The notes: generated by a model from the letters alone, not told the origin. A DNA stretch of 64,000 nucleotides from Tabrizicola aquatica (GCF_002900975.1 NZ_PJON01000003.1:434001-498000), one strand, 5' to 3'. Shown: positions 37,376 through 46,260, counted from the stretch's first letter. Translations and numbers: made by a program.

Positions 37376-37475
37376 GAGCGCCTTGCGGCGCAAGCCTTTT
37401 GTCTCGCCTTTTGCGCGTGAAGGACGCGCAACGGCTCGGGCGGCCTCCGGCGGGGATATTTGGGGACAGAAAATG
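37376..37475 (+). repeat. dispersed composite repeat, copy 3
   Basis: The element runs from GAGCGCCTTGCGGCGCAAG and CTTTTGTCTCG, through the hairpin TTGCGCGT-GAAGG-ACGCGCAA (37411-37431), to GGGATATTTGGGGACAG. Its last 23 bases are the exact reverse complement of 18066-18088. It separates the binding-protein gene from the permease gene and ends 20 bases before the permease start. Confidence 0.75.
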
Positions 37476-37495
37476 TCAAGGGTCGTGCAGGTTTG

Positions 37496-38227
37496 ATGAG
37501 TGGTGCGCTGCTGGCCTCGACGCTGGACCTGCTGGCGCTGAACCCGCCGGGCTGGGGGGCGACGCTTCTGTGGGGGCTGTGGCATTCCGTGCTGATCGCG
37601 GCCGGGGCCTTTGCGCTGGGTCTGGGGATCGGCATCCTGGGGGCCTATGGCAAGCTGTATGGCGGGCCGGTCACGAAGGATCTGCTGGCGATCTATACCA
37701 CCGTGGTTCGCGCGGTGCCGGAGCTGATCCTGATCCTGATCCTGTATTTCGCCGTCACCGATGCGGCGAACCAGCTGCTGGTCGCGCTTGGGCGCGAGAA
37801 GATGCAGATTTCCGGCGTGGTGGCCGGGGTGCTGGTCCTTGGCGTGGTGCAGGGCGCCTATGCGACCGAGGTCTTGCGCGGGGCCATTCTGGCCGTGCCC
37901 TCGGGACAGATCGAGGCCGCGCGGGCGATGGGCATGTCGCCGTTCCTTTTGGCGCGGCGGGTGACGCTGCCGCTTATGCTGGCACTTGCGCTGCCCGGGC
38001 TGGCGAACCTGTGGCTGATCGCGACCAAGGACACCGCCCTTCTGGCCGTGGTGGGTTTTGCCGAGCTGACGCAGGCCACGCGGCAGGCGGCCAGCACCAC
38101 CAAGGCCTTCTTTACCTTCTACGCCGCTGCCGGGGTGCTGTATCTGGGCGTCTCGATCCTGTCCTCGGTCCTGTTCGCCTGGGCCGAGCGGCGGGCGCGG
38201 CGCGGGCAAAGGCCGGTGTCGGGATGA
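37496..38227 (+). CDS. polar amino-acid ABC transporter permease 1
   Basis: The 243-residue membrane protein has about five helices and the inner-membrane permease signature ILAVPSGQIEAARAMGMSPF (EAA loop). Together with the next gene it forms a HisQM-type heterodimer. The frame extends 36 bases upstream into the repeat element, but the ATG at 37496 gives a normal N-terminus. It overlaps the second permease by 4 bases. Confidence 0.92.
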   Translation: MSGALLASTLDLLALNPPGWGATLLWGLWHSVLIAAGAFALGLGIGILGAYGKLYGGPVTKDLLAIYTTVVRAVPELILILILYFAVTDAANQLLVALGREKMQISGVVAGVLVLGVVQGAYATEVLRGAILAVPSGQIEAARAMGMSPFLLARRVTLPLMLALALPGLANLWLIATKDTALLAVVGFAELTQATRQAASTTKAFFTFYAAAGVLYLGVSILSSVLFAWAERRARRGQRPVSG

Positions 38228-39003
38228 TCAGGTCGTTGCTGATCCCGCGTCGTCTGGTGATGCTGGCCATCGCGCTGGCCATCGTCGCGCTGGTCGCGAT
38301 CTATGGCCGCTGGGACTGGCTGGCCAATCCGAAGTATCAGGCGCTGATCGTCCGGGGCATCGGCAACACGCTGATCCTGCTGGTGCTGACCATGGCCATC
38401 GGCATGGCGCTGGCGATTCCCCTGGGGCTGGCGCAGGCGGTGGGGCCGTGGTGGCTGGCGATGCCGGCGCGCGCCTTCTGTTCGGTGATCCGGGGGACGC
38501 CGCTCCTCCTGCAACTGTTCCTGCTGTACTACGGGATCGGCAGCCTGTTTCCGGGTATCCCCGGCCTCCGCGAAAGTTGGGCCTGGCCGATCCTGCGCGA
38601 CGCCTGGTATTACGCGATTCTGGGCCTGTCGCTGTCGGTCGCGGGCTATGAGGGCGAGGTGATGCGCGGCGCCTTCAAGGCCGTGCCGCATGGCCAACTG
38701 GAAGCCGCCCGGGCGATGGGAATGCCGCGCCTGACGATCTTTCGCCGGATCTGGTTGCCGCAGGCCCTGCAGCGCGTCTTGCCGACCCTGGGGGGCGAGA
38801 CGGTGTTGCAGCTGAAGGCGACGCCGCTGGTGGCGATGATCACGGTCGTCGACATCTATGCCGTGGCCAGTCGGGTGCGGTCCGAAACCCTCATCACCTA
38901 TGAGCCGCTGATGCTGCTGGCGGTGGTCTATATGGCGATCACCGGGGTGATCGTGCTGATCTTCCGCTGGTTCGAGGGCCGGGTGCCGCAGCGCGTGGCC
39001 TAA
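38224..39003 (+). CDS. polar amino-acid ABC transporter permease 2
   Basis: The 259-residue membrane protein carries the same EAA-type loop (AVPHGQLEAARAMGMPRL) and the RGTPLLLQLFLLYYG segment typical of HisM-type subunits. It completes the ATPase, binding protein and two-permease transporter. Its stop overlaps the 3' end of the convergent YiiX-like gene by 4 bases. Confidence 0.93.
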   Translation: MIRSLLIPRRLVMLAIALAIVALVAIYGRWDWLANPKYQALIVRGIGNTLILLVLTMAIGMALAIPLGLAQAVGPWWLAMPARAFCSVIRGTPLLLQLFLLYYGIGSLFPGIPGLRESWAWPILRDAWYYAILGLSLSVAGYEGEVMRGAFKAVPHGQLEAARAMGMPRLTIFRRIWLPQALQRVLPTLGGETVLQLKATPLVAMITVVDIYAVASRVRSETLITYEPLMLLAVVYMAITGVIVLIFRWFEGRVPQRVA

Positions 39004-39647
39004 TAGGTCGAATGGACCAGGGTCAGGCGCGCATCCTCGGCCACGGCGCGGGGGGTGACGATGGGTTCCTCCAGGATGCGGGTCAGGCAGTCCTGAGCGT
39101 CGGCCGCCTGGCCCTTGTCGCAGGCGGGATGGGTAGGCCAGCGGTCCTGGATCAGCGCCAGTGCTGCGTCCGATCCAAGGTTCAGATCGCCCAGGCGGTC
39201 GGTGCGGCCAAGGGTGAGCCCCAGCCCGTCCTGAAAGGCAATCCGCACCAGCTCGCTGCAGTACAGCGCGGTGTCGGAGGCGTGGAACCAGGGATCGTAG
39301 GGCTTGCCGAACTGGCGGCGGGCGGCCTGGGTGACCCTGCGCGCGTCGGGGTCGGTCAGGCCCTCCAGCCGGTAGATCGCCAGGTCGCGCCCCTGGCCCC
39401 GGTCAATCCAGTCCTCCAGCGGCGTGGCACGGGTGGTGGCGATCGCCTCCAGCACCACGGGCGCTCCCGAGGCGTCGAAGTCCAGGATGCCGACATGGGT
39501 ATAGGGGCTGCCGGTGGCCTGCAGGATCGCGGTGGACTGGCTGGACCCGGAGGTCTGGAACACAAGGTCACCGCGTTGCAGGGGCGGCAGGTCCTGGGCT
39601 AGGGCGGGGCCGGTCAGTGCAAGCAGTGCGGCGCGCAGCAGCTTCAT
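39000..39647 (-). CDS. secreted YiiX-like permuted NlpC/P60 cysteine hydrolase
   Basis: The 215-residue product has a signal peptide (about 1-18, ending in ALAQ) and the permuted papain-like fold of the YiiX/YebB group. The likely catalytic His is in PYTHVGIL and the catalytic Cys in YCSELVRIAF. The context QRGDLVFQTSGSSQS is typical for this group. Members cleave or bind amide or lipid substrates; the substrate here is unknown. It is convergent with the amino-acid transporter and separated from iolB by 146 bases. Confidence 0.82.
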   Translation of the reverse strand: MKLLRAALLALTGPALAQDLPPLQRGDLVFQTSGSSQSTAILQATGSPYTHVGILDFDASGAPVVLEAIATTRATPLEDWIDRGQGRDLAIYRLEGLTDPDARRVTQAARRQFGKPYDPWFHASDTALYCSELVRIAFQDGLGLTLGRTDRLGDLNLGSDAALALIQDRWPTHPACDKGQAADAQDCLTRILEEPIVTPRAVAEDARLTLVHSTY

Positions 39648-39793
39648 GCGGGGGCCCTTGGGTATGGGATGCTCAGCATAGGGGCAGGCGGCAGGAGCGG
39701 CCAGAGGGGTTGCAACAGGTTAAGAGAAGCTGAACGTCCGCAGGCAAGGGTTTGAAAAACCGAACCTTTTCTTTTGTCCCGCGTGGACAAGGA

Positions 39794-40606
39794 TCAGGCG
39801 TCCCGCTGGGCAATCCAGTCGTGGTCGGGGTCGTTCTGGAAGCGCCACTTCCGCAGCGGCCCGGCCATCACGTTCAGATAATACATCTCATACCCATAAG
39901 GCGCGCCGCAGGGATGGTGCCCCTTCGGGACCAGCACGACATCGTGGGACTTGACGGCCATCGTCTGATCCAGCGACCCGTCCTCGGTATAGACCCGCTG
40001 GATGCCGAAGCCTTGGTCGGGGTTCAGGCGGTGATAATAGGTCTCTTCCAGATAGGTCATGCGGGGGAAGTCGTCCTCGTCATGCCGGTGGCTGGGGTAG
40101 CTGGACCAGTGCCCGGCCGGGGTAAAGACCTCGGTCACCAGAAGGCTGTCCGCCACCTCGCGGCCCTCCATCGCGATGTTGTTCACATGGCGGGTGTTGG
40201 TGCCCTTGCCGCGCGGGGTCAGTTCGATCCCCTCCGGCCCCAGCCGTTGCGCCGCATGGCCGCCCTTGCCGGGGGCCGTGCAGACACCGATGGTGCAGGC
40301 GGTGGTGGCGGTGGCCTTCCACTGGCTGCCGTTCGGCACATACAGGCAATGCGGCGGGGTCTTTTCAAAGACGTCCATCCGGTTGCCCATTTCGCCCCAG
40401 GCCTGGCCGGCGGCCTCCACCAGCGCCTTGCCCTCGACGATCACCAGGATCACCTCGCGGTCGCCGGTCACCTCCTCGGCCACATCGCCCGGTTCCAGCC
40501 GGTAGAGCGAGAAGCCGACATAGCCCCAGCCGGCACTTTCGGCGGTGATGTCATGCACCTTGCCGCGGGTGCCGGTGGGGTGGCGGAGGAGGTTGGGCAT
40601 CGGCAT
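39794..40606 (-). CDS. iolB: 5-deoxy-glucuronate isomerase
   Basis: The 270-residue bicupin converts 5-deoxy-glucuronate to 5-dehydro-2-deoxy-gluconate in myo-inositol breakdown. The metal-binding region SSYPSHRHDEDDFP, followed by LEETYYHRLNP, is characteristic of IolB. It is the last gene of the minus-strand iol unit, four bases after iolE. An alternative start two codons in (MPNLLRHP) is possible. Confidence 0.95.
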   Translation of the reverse strand: MPMPNLLRHPTGTRGKVHDITAESAGWGYVGFSLYRLEPGDVAEEVTGDREVILVIVEGKALVEAAGQAWGEMGNRMDVFEKTPPHCLYVPNGSQWKATATTACTIGVCTAPGKGGHAAQRLGPEGIELTPRGKGTNTRHVNNIAMEGREVADSLLVTEVFTPAGHWSSYPSHRHDEDDFPRMTYLEETYYHRLNPDQGFGIQRVYTEDGSLDQTMAVKSHDVVLVPKGHHPCGAPYGYEMYYLNVMAGPLRKWRFQNDPDHDWIAQRDA

Positions 40607-40610
40607 GTCC

Positions 40611-41522
40611 TCAGGCGGGGCGGGAGTGGTCGATCTGAAGGCCGGCCTGGGCGCAAACCTTCAGGATGTGCTCGTAGCCAAGTTTCGAATACTCATACGG
40701 CGGGGCCTTGGCCGGGTCCTGCTCGGCCTCGACCACGATCCAGCCGTTGTAATCCATTGCTTTCAGCTTGTCGGCCACCGCCTGAAAGTCGATGCAGCCG
40801 TCGCCCGGCACGGTGAAGGCCCCGGCGATCACGGCATCCAGGAAGCTGCGGTTGTTGGCGCGGACATCCTTCACCACCTCGGGCCGGATGTCCTTGAAGT
40901 GGACGTGGTGCACCCGGTCGGCCCAGGTGTTCAGGACGCGCATCACGTCGGCCCCACCGAACAAGAGGTGCCCGGTGTCGAACAGAAGCTTCACGTTCGG
41001 CGTTGAGCCTTCCATCAGCGCGTTCACGTCATCCTCGGATTCGATGAAGGACCCCATGTGGTGATGGTAGGCCAGCGGCATGCCCTGATCGGCCATCCAC
41101 TTCGCCAGTTCCGACAACTTCGCGCCATAGGCCCGCACGTCGGCGGCGGCGAATTTCGGGCGGTTGTTCACCGGCACCGCGATGTTGCCCTGCACCGTGT
41201 TCGAACATTCGGCATAGACGATGCAGGGCGCGCCGAGGGCCACGAACTGCTCGACCTGCTGGCGGACGGCCGCGATCTCGGTCTGGACGTCGTTGACCAG
41301 AAGGTTGCCCGAGCACCAGCCGCCACACAGCGACAGGCCGTTGGCGTTCAGATAGGTCCGCAGCCCTTCGGTGTCGGCGGGCATCCGGCGGCCGCGCTCA
41401 ACGCCAGTATAGCCGATTTCGCGCGCCTCGCTGAGGGCCTGCTCCATCGTGTAGGCGGCGGTCAGGTCCGGCAGGTCATCGTTCTGCCAGGAGATGGGAG
41501 AAATCCCGATCTTCACGCTCAT
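40611..41522 (-). CDS. iolE: inosose dehydratase (2-keto-myo-inositol dehydratase)
   Basis: The 303-residue TIM-barrel enzyme of the sugar phosphate isomerase/epimerase superfamily dehydrates scyllo-inosose. Typical segments include GISPISWQNDDLPDL, GVERGRRMPAD, LAYHHHMGSFIESEDDV, DTGHLLFGGAD and HVHFKDIRPEV, which supply the metal ligands. It lies between iolD and iolB with gaps of 10 and 4 bases. Confidence 0.96.
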   Translation of the reverse strand: MSVKIGISPISWQNDDLPDLTAAYTMEQALSEAREIGYTGVERGRRMPADTEGLRTYLNANGLSLCGGWCSGNLLVNDVQTEIAAVRQQVEQFVALGAPCIVYAECSNTVQGNIAVPVNNRPKFAAADVRAYGAKLSELAKWMADQGMPLAYHHHMGSFIESEDDVNALMEGSTPNVKLLFDTGHLLFGGADVMRVLNTWADRVHHVHFKDIRPEVVKDVRANNRSFLDAVIAGAFTVPGDGCIDFQAVADKLKAMDYNGWIVVEAEQDPAKAPPYEYSKLGYEHILKVCAQAGLQIDHSRPA

Positions 41523-41532
41523 TCGTCAGTCC

Positions 41533-43359
41533 TCAATTCAACAGCCACTGGGCACGGGTGCCCGCTTCATAGCCCTTGCGGGCCTCGTTCACTTCCTTGC
41601 GGTCCGAAACCTCGGGGACGGCCACGTCCCACCATGTCCCGCCGGCGCCGGTTCCGGGCGCTGGATCGGTGTCGATCACGATGACAGTGGGGATCGTCGC
41701 GGTCTTGGCACGCTGCATCTCGGCCTCAAGTTCCGGAATGCTGGCCACCTTCACCGCATTGGCCCCCATCGCCCGCGCATGGGCGACGAAGTCGAGGTTC
41801 GCCTCATTCACATGATAGCTGTCGCGCAGAAGGTTGTTGAACGGAGCGCCGCCGGTGGCCTGTTGCAGCCGATTGATGCAGCCGTAGCCCCGGTTGTCGG
41901 TCAGGACCACGGTGAAGGGCACGCCCATCATCACGGCGGTCGCGAGTTCGCTGTTCGCCATCATGTAGCTGCCGTCGCCGACCATGCAGATCACGTCGCG
42001 CTGGGGCAGCGCCATCTTGATGCCCATGGCGCCGGCGATCTCATACCCCATGCAGGAGTATCCGTACTCCATGTGGTAGCCGCCCTGTGCCGCCCGCCAG
42101 AGGACGTGCAGCGCGCCGGGCATGGTGCCGGCGGCGCACATGATCAGGCTTTGCTTGCCGGCGTTGCGGTCCACCGCCCCGATCACCTGTGCGTCGGTCG
42201 GCAGTTCATTCGTCTTGGGCGCAGCGAAAAGCGTGTCTGTGGTGGCGAACCACTTTGCGCGGGCGCTGAAATCCGGGTCGGCGCAGCGGTGTGGCCCAAG
42301 GGCGGCGCTGATTTTCTGAAGCGCAACTTTCGCATCCGAAACCAGCGGTTGCGCCGCGCGTTTGTGGGCGTCGAAACCGTGGATGTTGATCGACAGAAGC
42401 TTGCGGTTCGGTGCGCTGAACACGGTCCAAGAGCCGGTGGTGAAATCCTGGAACCGGGTGCCGACCCCGATCACCAGGTCGGCCTTGGCGGCCAGCTCAT
42501 TGCCGCAGCCGGTGCCGGTGACGCCCGGGGAGCCGAAGTGCAGCGGTTCCTCCCAGTCGACGGCACCCTTGCCCGCCTGGGTTTCCACCAGCGGGATGTT
42601 GTGTGCCTTGGCGAAGTCCAGAAGCGTCTGTTCAGCGCCGGAGTAAAGGACACCGCCCCCCGCCACGATCAGCGGGGTCTTGGCGCCCTTGATGGCGGCG
42701 ACGGCGGCCTCCAACTCGCGCTGGTCGGGTTCGGGGCGGCGGATGTGCCAGGTGCGGGGCTCGAAGAACTCCACCGGGTAATCGTAAGCTTCGGCCTGGG
42801 TGTCCTGGCAGAAGGCCAGGCAGACCGGGCCGCAGTTGGCCGGGTCGGTCATCACCCGCAGGGCGCGGGGCAGGGCGGTCAGGATATGCTCGGGCCGGCT
42901 GATCCGGTCGAAGTAGCGCACGACCGGGCGGAAGCAGTCGTTCGCCGAAACGGTGGCGTCGTCGAAATCCTCGATCTGTTGCAGGACCGGGTCCGGCGCG
43001 CGGTTGGCGAAGACGTCGCCGGGGATGAAAAGGACGGGCAGGCGGTTCACATGCGCCAGCGCGGCGGCGGTGACCATGTTGGTCGCCCCCGGCCCGATCG
43101 AGGAGGTGACGGCCATCGCGTTCCGGCGCTGTTTCGCCTTGGCATAGGCGATGGCGGCATGGGCCATGGTCTGTTCGTTCTGGCCCCGGTAGGTCGGCAG
43201 GACATCCTTGTGGGCATGCAGCGCCTCGCCGATCCCGGCGACGTTGCCGTGGCCAAAGATCGCCCAGACGCCTTCGATGAAGCGGCTGCCATCCTCGGCC
43301 TGCTGGACGGACAGCCAGCGGACCATGGCCTGGGCGGCGGTAAGGCGGATGGTGGTCAT
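41533..43359 (-). CDS. iolD: 3D-(3,5/4)-trihydroxycyclohexane-1,2-dione hydrolase
   Basis: The 608-residue thiamine-diphosphate enzyme opens the ring of the inositol-derived trione. It has the three-domain acetolactate-synthase-like build. The ThDP motif runs from GDGSYMMANSELATAV to the downstream Asn (TVVLTDNRGYG), and the N-terminal PTYRGQNEQTMAHAAIAYAK holds the activating region. I start it at the ATG at 43359, which overlaps the end of iolC by 4 bases. Confidence 0.96.
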   Translation of the reverse strand: MTTIRLTAAQAMVRWLSVQQAEDGSRFIEGVWAIFGHGNVAGIGEALHAHKDVLPTYRGQNEQTMAHAAIAYAKAKQRRNAMAVTSSIGPGATNMVTAAALAHVNRLPVLFIPGDVFANRAPDPVLQQIEDFDDATVSANDCFRPVVRYFDRISRPEHILTALPRALRVMTDPANCGPVCLAFCQDTQAEAYDYPVEFFEPRTWHIRRPEPDQRELEAAVAAIKGAKTPLIVAGGGVLYSGAEQTLLDFAKAHNIPLVETQAGKGAVDWEEPLHFGSPGVTGTGCGNELAAKADLVIGVGTRFQDFTTGSWTVFSAPNRKLLSINIHGFDAHKRAAQPLVSDAKVALQKISAALGPHRCADPDFSARAKWFATTDTLFAAPKTNELPTDAQVIGAVDRNAGKQSLIMCAAGTMPGALHVLWRAAQGGYHMEYGYSCMGYEIAGAMGIKMALPQRDVICMVGDGSYMMANSELATAVMMGVPFTVVLTDNRGYGCINRLQQATGGAPFNNLLRDSYHVNEANLDFVAHARAMGANAVKVASIPELEAEMQRAKTATIPTVIVIDTDPAPGTGAGGTWWDVAVPEVSDRKEVNEARKGYEAGTRAQWLLN

Positions 43360-45263
43360 TGCTTCGCTCCCTCTGCGCGCTTGCTGTCCCACAGGGCGGC
43401 AAGGCGCGCGTAACGGTCTGACATCATTTCAACGGCGGCGGCGTCGGTCATCTGACCCTTAAGCCATGCGCGGGCGGCGTCGCCAAAGATCGTGCGGCCG
43501 ATGGCAAAGCCTTTCACCAGCGGCTGCCGGGCCGCAAGGGCCAGCGAGGTCGCAAGCGCCGCTTCGCTGGCATCAAGGCCAAGGACGACCACACCGCGCG
43601 TGTGCGGATCGTTGCGGTTGATCGCGGCGCAGGCATTGTCCCAGGCGGCCTCGGTTGTGAACGGCTCCAGCTTCCACCAGTCGGGGTAGACGCCAAGGTC
43701 ATAGAACCGCTGGATGATTTCGGCGCTGGTCTGGTCGTTGGTGGGGCCGACCTTTGAGGGGATGATCTCCAACAGCATCTCCAGCCGGTTGCGGCGGCAG
43801 GCGTGGAACAGGCGGCGAACGGTGTCCTCTTGCGCGGCCTTGGTCGCGTCGTCGTCGTCCGGGTGATAAAAGCACAGGACCTTGACCACATGCTCCAGCG
43901 GCCATTCCTGCAAGCCGCCAAAGTCGGGGCCAAGCTCCGGCTCCAGCGTCAGCGGGCGCGAGCCGGGCCATTCGACGGGGCGCCCGATCCAGAGGCCGCT
44001 GCCGGCTGCCTGGAACAGGGCGTCCCGGCCCAGGCGGCTGTCGCAAAGGATGCCATAGCCGGGCTGGCCATTGGCGACCTGCAAGGCCGCTTTCAGACAC
44101 AGCTCCTTGAACGCGCCGATCTTTTGCGGGGTCGCGCCCTCCATCTGTTCCAGCTGCATGCGGTGGTCGAAGGCAAAGACCCGCATGGTGGACCAGTCGC
44201 GGTGGCGGTTGGTGGCCCAGTGGACCTGTTCCAGCGCCGCATCCTTGCGCAGCGCAGGGGTGACGACGCCACGGTTCAGGAAGAACTGCAACTCCTCCCA
44301 CGAGGGATAGGCGGGCGTGCAGCCGTGGCGGGAAACGGCGAAGGCCCCGCAGGCATTGGCGTATTTCAGCGCCACCGGCCAGGGTTCGCCATCCAGCCAG
44401 CCCTTCAGCAGGCCGGACATGAAGCCGTCGCCTGCGCCCAGGACGTTGAACACCTCGATCGGAAAGCCGGGGCCGGCCTCGCCATCGTCAAGGCTGTCCG
44501 GGATCGCGCCGGTGAAGGCGACCGCGCCCATCGGGCCGCGCTTGCAGACAAGCGTGGCGTTGGAGACGGCCCGGACGGCGCGCAGGGCGGCGATGGTGTC
44601 AGTGGTGCCGCCGGCGATGTGGAACTCTTCCTCGGTGCCGACGATCAGGTCGAAATAGTGCAGCGTCGATTGCAGCTTGGCGGTGACCTGCGCGGACTCG
44701 ATAAACCGGCTCTCGCCGTCGCCATGGCCCGCCAGTCCCCACAGGTTCGGGCGATAGTCGATGTCGAGGGCGGTCTGAAGGCCATGCTTGCGGGCCAGGG
44801 TCAGTGCCTTCAGCACCGCAGCCTCGGTCCTGGGGTGCGAAAGGTGGGTGCCGGTGGCGACGACCGACCGCGCCTCGGCAATGAAGGCTTCGTCGATGTC
44901 ATCCTCGCAGAGCGCCATGTCGGCGCAGTTTTCCCGGTAGAAGATCAGCGGAAACTGCTTGTCGTCGCGGATGCCCAGAAGGACCAGCGCGGTCAGACGT
45001 TCGGGGTCGGTGCGAACCCCGCGCACGTCGACGCCTTCCTTGGCCAGTTCCTCGCGGATGAAGCGGCCCATGTGTTCGTCGCCGACGCGGGTGATCAGGG
45101 CGGATTTCAGGCCCAGCCGCGCGGTCCCGGCCGCCATGTTGGTAGGAGAGCCGCCGATATACTTCTGGAAAGACCCCATATCCTCCAGCCGGCCGCCGAC
45201 CTGGGCGCCATAAAGGTCGACCGAGGAGCGGCCGATGGTGATGACATCAAGCGTGCGGGTCAT
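43356..45263 (-). CDS. iolC: bifunctional 5-dehydro-2-deoxygluconokinase with DUF2090 domain
   Basis: Residues 1 to about 330 are a PfkB-type sugar kinase (IGRSSVDLYGAQVGGRLEDM, the GGSPTNMA motif, and GAGDGFMSGLLKGW near 274 with the catalytic Asp). It phosphorylates 5-dehydro-2-deoxygluconate. Residues about 340-635 are a DUF2090 TIM-barrel-like domain (RVFAFDHRMQLEQMEG, FYHPDDDD) related to aldolases. This fusion is the usual IolC form in alpha- and gammaproteobacteria, and the second half may supply the IolJ aldolase step. It is the first enzyme gene of the iol unit, with an operator 30 bases upstream. Confidence 0.95.
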   Translation of the reverse strand: MTRTLDVITIGRSSVDLYGAQVGGRLEDMGSFQKYIGGSPTNMAAGTARLGLKSALITRVGDEHMGRFIREELAKEGVDVRGVRTDPERLTALVLLGIRDDKQFPLIFYRENCADMALCEDDIDEAFIAEARSVVATGTHLSHPRTEAAVLKALTLARKHGLQTALDIDYRPNLWGLAGHGDGESRFIESAQVTAKLQSTLHYFDLIVGTEEEFHIAGGTTDTIAALRAVRAVSNATLVCKRGPMGAVAFTGAIPDSLDDGEAGPGFPIEVFNVLGAGDGFMSGLLKGWLDGEPWPVALKYANACGAFAVSRHGCTPAYPSWEELQFFLNRGVVTPALRKDAALEQVHWATNRHRDWSTMRVFAFDHRMQLEQMEGATPQKIGAFKELCLKAALQVANGQPGYGILCDSRLGRDALFQAAGSGLWIGRPVEWPGSRPLTLEPELGPDFGGLQEWPLEHVVKVLCFYHPDDDDATKAAQEDTVRRLFHACRRNRLEMLLEIIPSKVGPTNDQTSAEIIQRFYDLGVYPDWWKLEPFTTEAAWDNACAAINRNDPHTRGVVVLGLDASEAALATSLALAARQPLVKGFAIGRTIFGDAARAWLKGQMTDAAAVEMMSDRYARLAALWDSKRAEGAKQ

Positions 45264-45292
45264 GGAAGAGTCCTGGCGAGTCGGATGGATGG

Positions 45293-45308
45293 TGGAACGT
45301 TTATTCCA
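45293..45308. promoter_or_regulatory. IolR operator upstream of iolC
   Basis: TGGAACGTTTATTCCA contains GGAA-N6-TTCC with perfect 5-bp arms, 30 bases before the iolC start. GGAA-N6-TTCC is the motif reported for the RpiR-like inositol repressor IolR of Sinorhizobium meliloti. An identical-arm site lies upstream of iolR. Confidence 0.85.
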
Positions 45309-45329
45309 TTTCCGCTTCGCAGGGAAGCA

Positions 45330-46187
45330 TCAAGTTTCACGCCGGGCTGCCACGGCGACCGCCAGCGACAGGGCCAGCGCAATCGCCGCCGACAGCGAAC
45401 GGAAGGCACCGAAGTCGATTTCGGTCACGGTGAGGATGGTGTCCCCCAGGGGGCCAAGGGTTGTCGCCGGCGGGTCGGTCAGGAACACCACGGGCATGCC
45501 ACGACTGCGGGCGTCGCGGGCCAGCGCGAGGGTCTCATCCGAATAGGGCGCGAAGGTGATGGCCAGCAGCGCATCCGTCGGCTGCAGGGTCGACCGGTGG
45601 CCAAGGCCCGCCACCCCGTCGTGCAGCACGGCAGGAACCCCCAGCTTGTCAAAGACATAGGCCAGGTAGGATGCCACGGGGAACGACCGGCGAAAGCCCG
45701 CCAGATGGATCGTGCGGGCGCGGGCCAGCGTCTCAACCGCCTGATTCAACGCGGTTTCGTCCAGATTGCGCGCCAGGGCCTCCATCGACTGGCGGCCGGC
45801 TTCGACGAACTCGGCGACCAGGGTCGCGGGCTGGCCGGCGCCCCCGGCCTTCAGGTTGGCAAGGCGCGTGGCATAGTCCGGCTGGGCGGTCGTCAGCGCG
45901 TCCCGGAACAGGCGCTGCATCTCGGCATAGCCGGAGAAGCCCAGCACCTGACAAAAGCGCATCATGGCCGAGGGGGGGACCCCGGCCCCCTGCGCCACCT
46001 GCGCGACGGTGGAAAGCGCGATCTGGTCCGGGTGCCGCGCCAGGTGATCGGCGCATTGCTGCAGGCGACGGGGCAGGTTGCCGTCAAGCGATGCAAGCCG
46101 CTCACGAAATGCCGCAACCGAGGGTGGCGGTGGCGGGCGGGGGCTGTCCTGGGGCATGGCATCCTGCGCGGTTGTGGGCATCAGCAT
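45330..46187 (-). CDS. iolR: RpiR-family inositol regulator
   Basis: This is an RpiR-type regulator: an N-terminal HTH (STVAQVAQGAGVPPSAMMRFCQVLGFSGYAEMQRLF) and a C-terminal SIS sugar-phosphate-binding domain (TIHLAGFRRSFPVASYLAYV, LLAITFAPYSDETLALA). The position directly upstream of iolCDEB and the two GGAA-N6-TTCC sites identify it as the inositol repressor, probably released by an inositol catabolite. The start is uncertain. The ATG at 46187 gives 285 residues but sits close to the operator; the ATG at 46157 has AGGA in front and gives 275. Confidence 0.9.
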   Translation of the reverse strand: MLMPTTAQDAMPQDSPRPPPPPSVAAFRERLASLDGNLPRRLQQCADHLARHPDQIALSTVAQVAQGAGVPPSAMMRFCQVLGFSGYAEMQRLFRDALTTAQPDYATRLANLKAGGAGQPATLVAEFVEAGRQSMEALARNLDETALNQAVETLARARTIHLAGFRRSFPVASYLAYVFDKLGVPAVLHDGVAGLGHRSTLQPTDALLAITFAPYSDETLALARDARSRGMPVVFLTDPPATTLGPLGDTILTVTEIDFGAFRSLSAAIALALSLAVAVAARRET

Positions 46188-46193
46188 AGCACA

Positions 46194-46209
46194 TGGAATG
46201 AATGTTCCA
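46194..46209. promoter_or_regulatory. IolR operator upstream of iolR
   Basis: TGGAATGAATGTTCCA has the same 5-bp arms and 6-base spacer as the iolC site. It lies 6 bases upstream of the longest plausible iolR start, implying autoregulation. Its closeness to that ATG favours the downstream start at 46157. Confidence 0.85.
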
Positions 46210-46230
46210 AGGTCTGAGTGCCGCGCAGAC

Positions 46231-46260
46231 AAAAGCCCCGCGCCTTGCGGCACGGGGCTT
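46231..46260 (-). terminator. intrinsic terminator after the LysM binding-protein gene
   Basis: Read on the minus strand, AAGCCCCG and CGGGGCTT pair over 8 bp with a GC-rich loop, and TTTTG follows. It starts 18 bases after the stop at 46279. This closes the kinase/LysM unit and separates it from iolR. Confidence 0.8.

Noticed and set aside
43803-46217. An 804-codon plus-strand frame opposite iolC and iolR
   Set aside because: It covers both genes and the IolR operator region without any domain; it is the antisense image of real genes.
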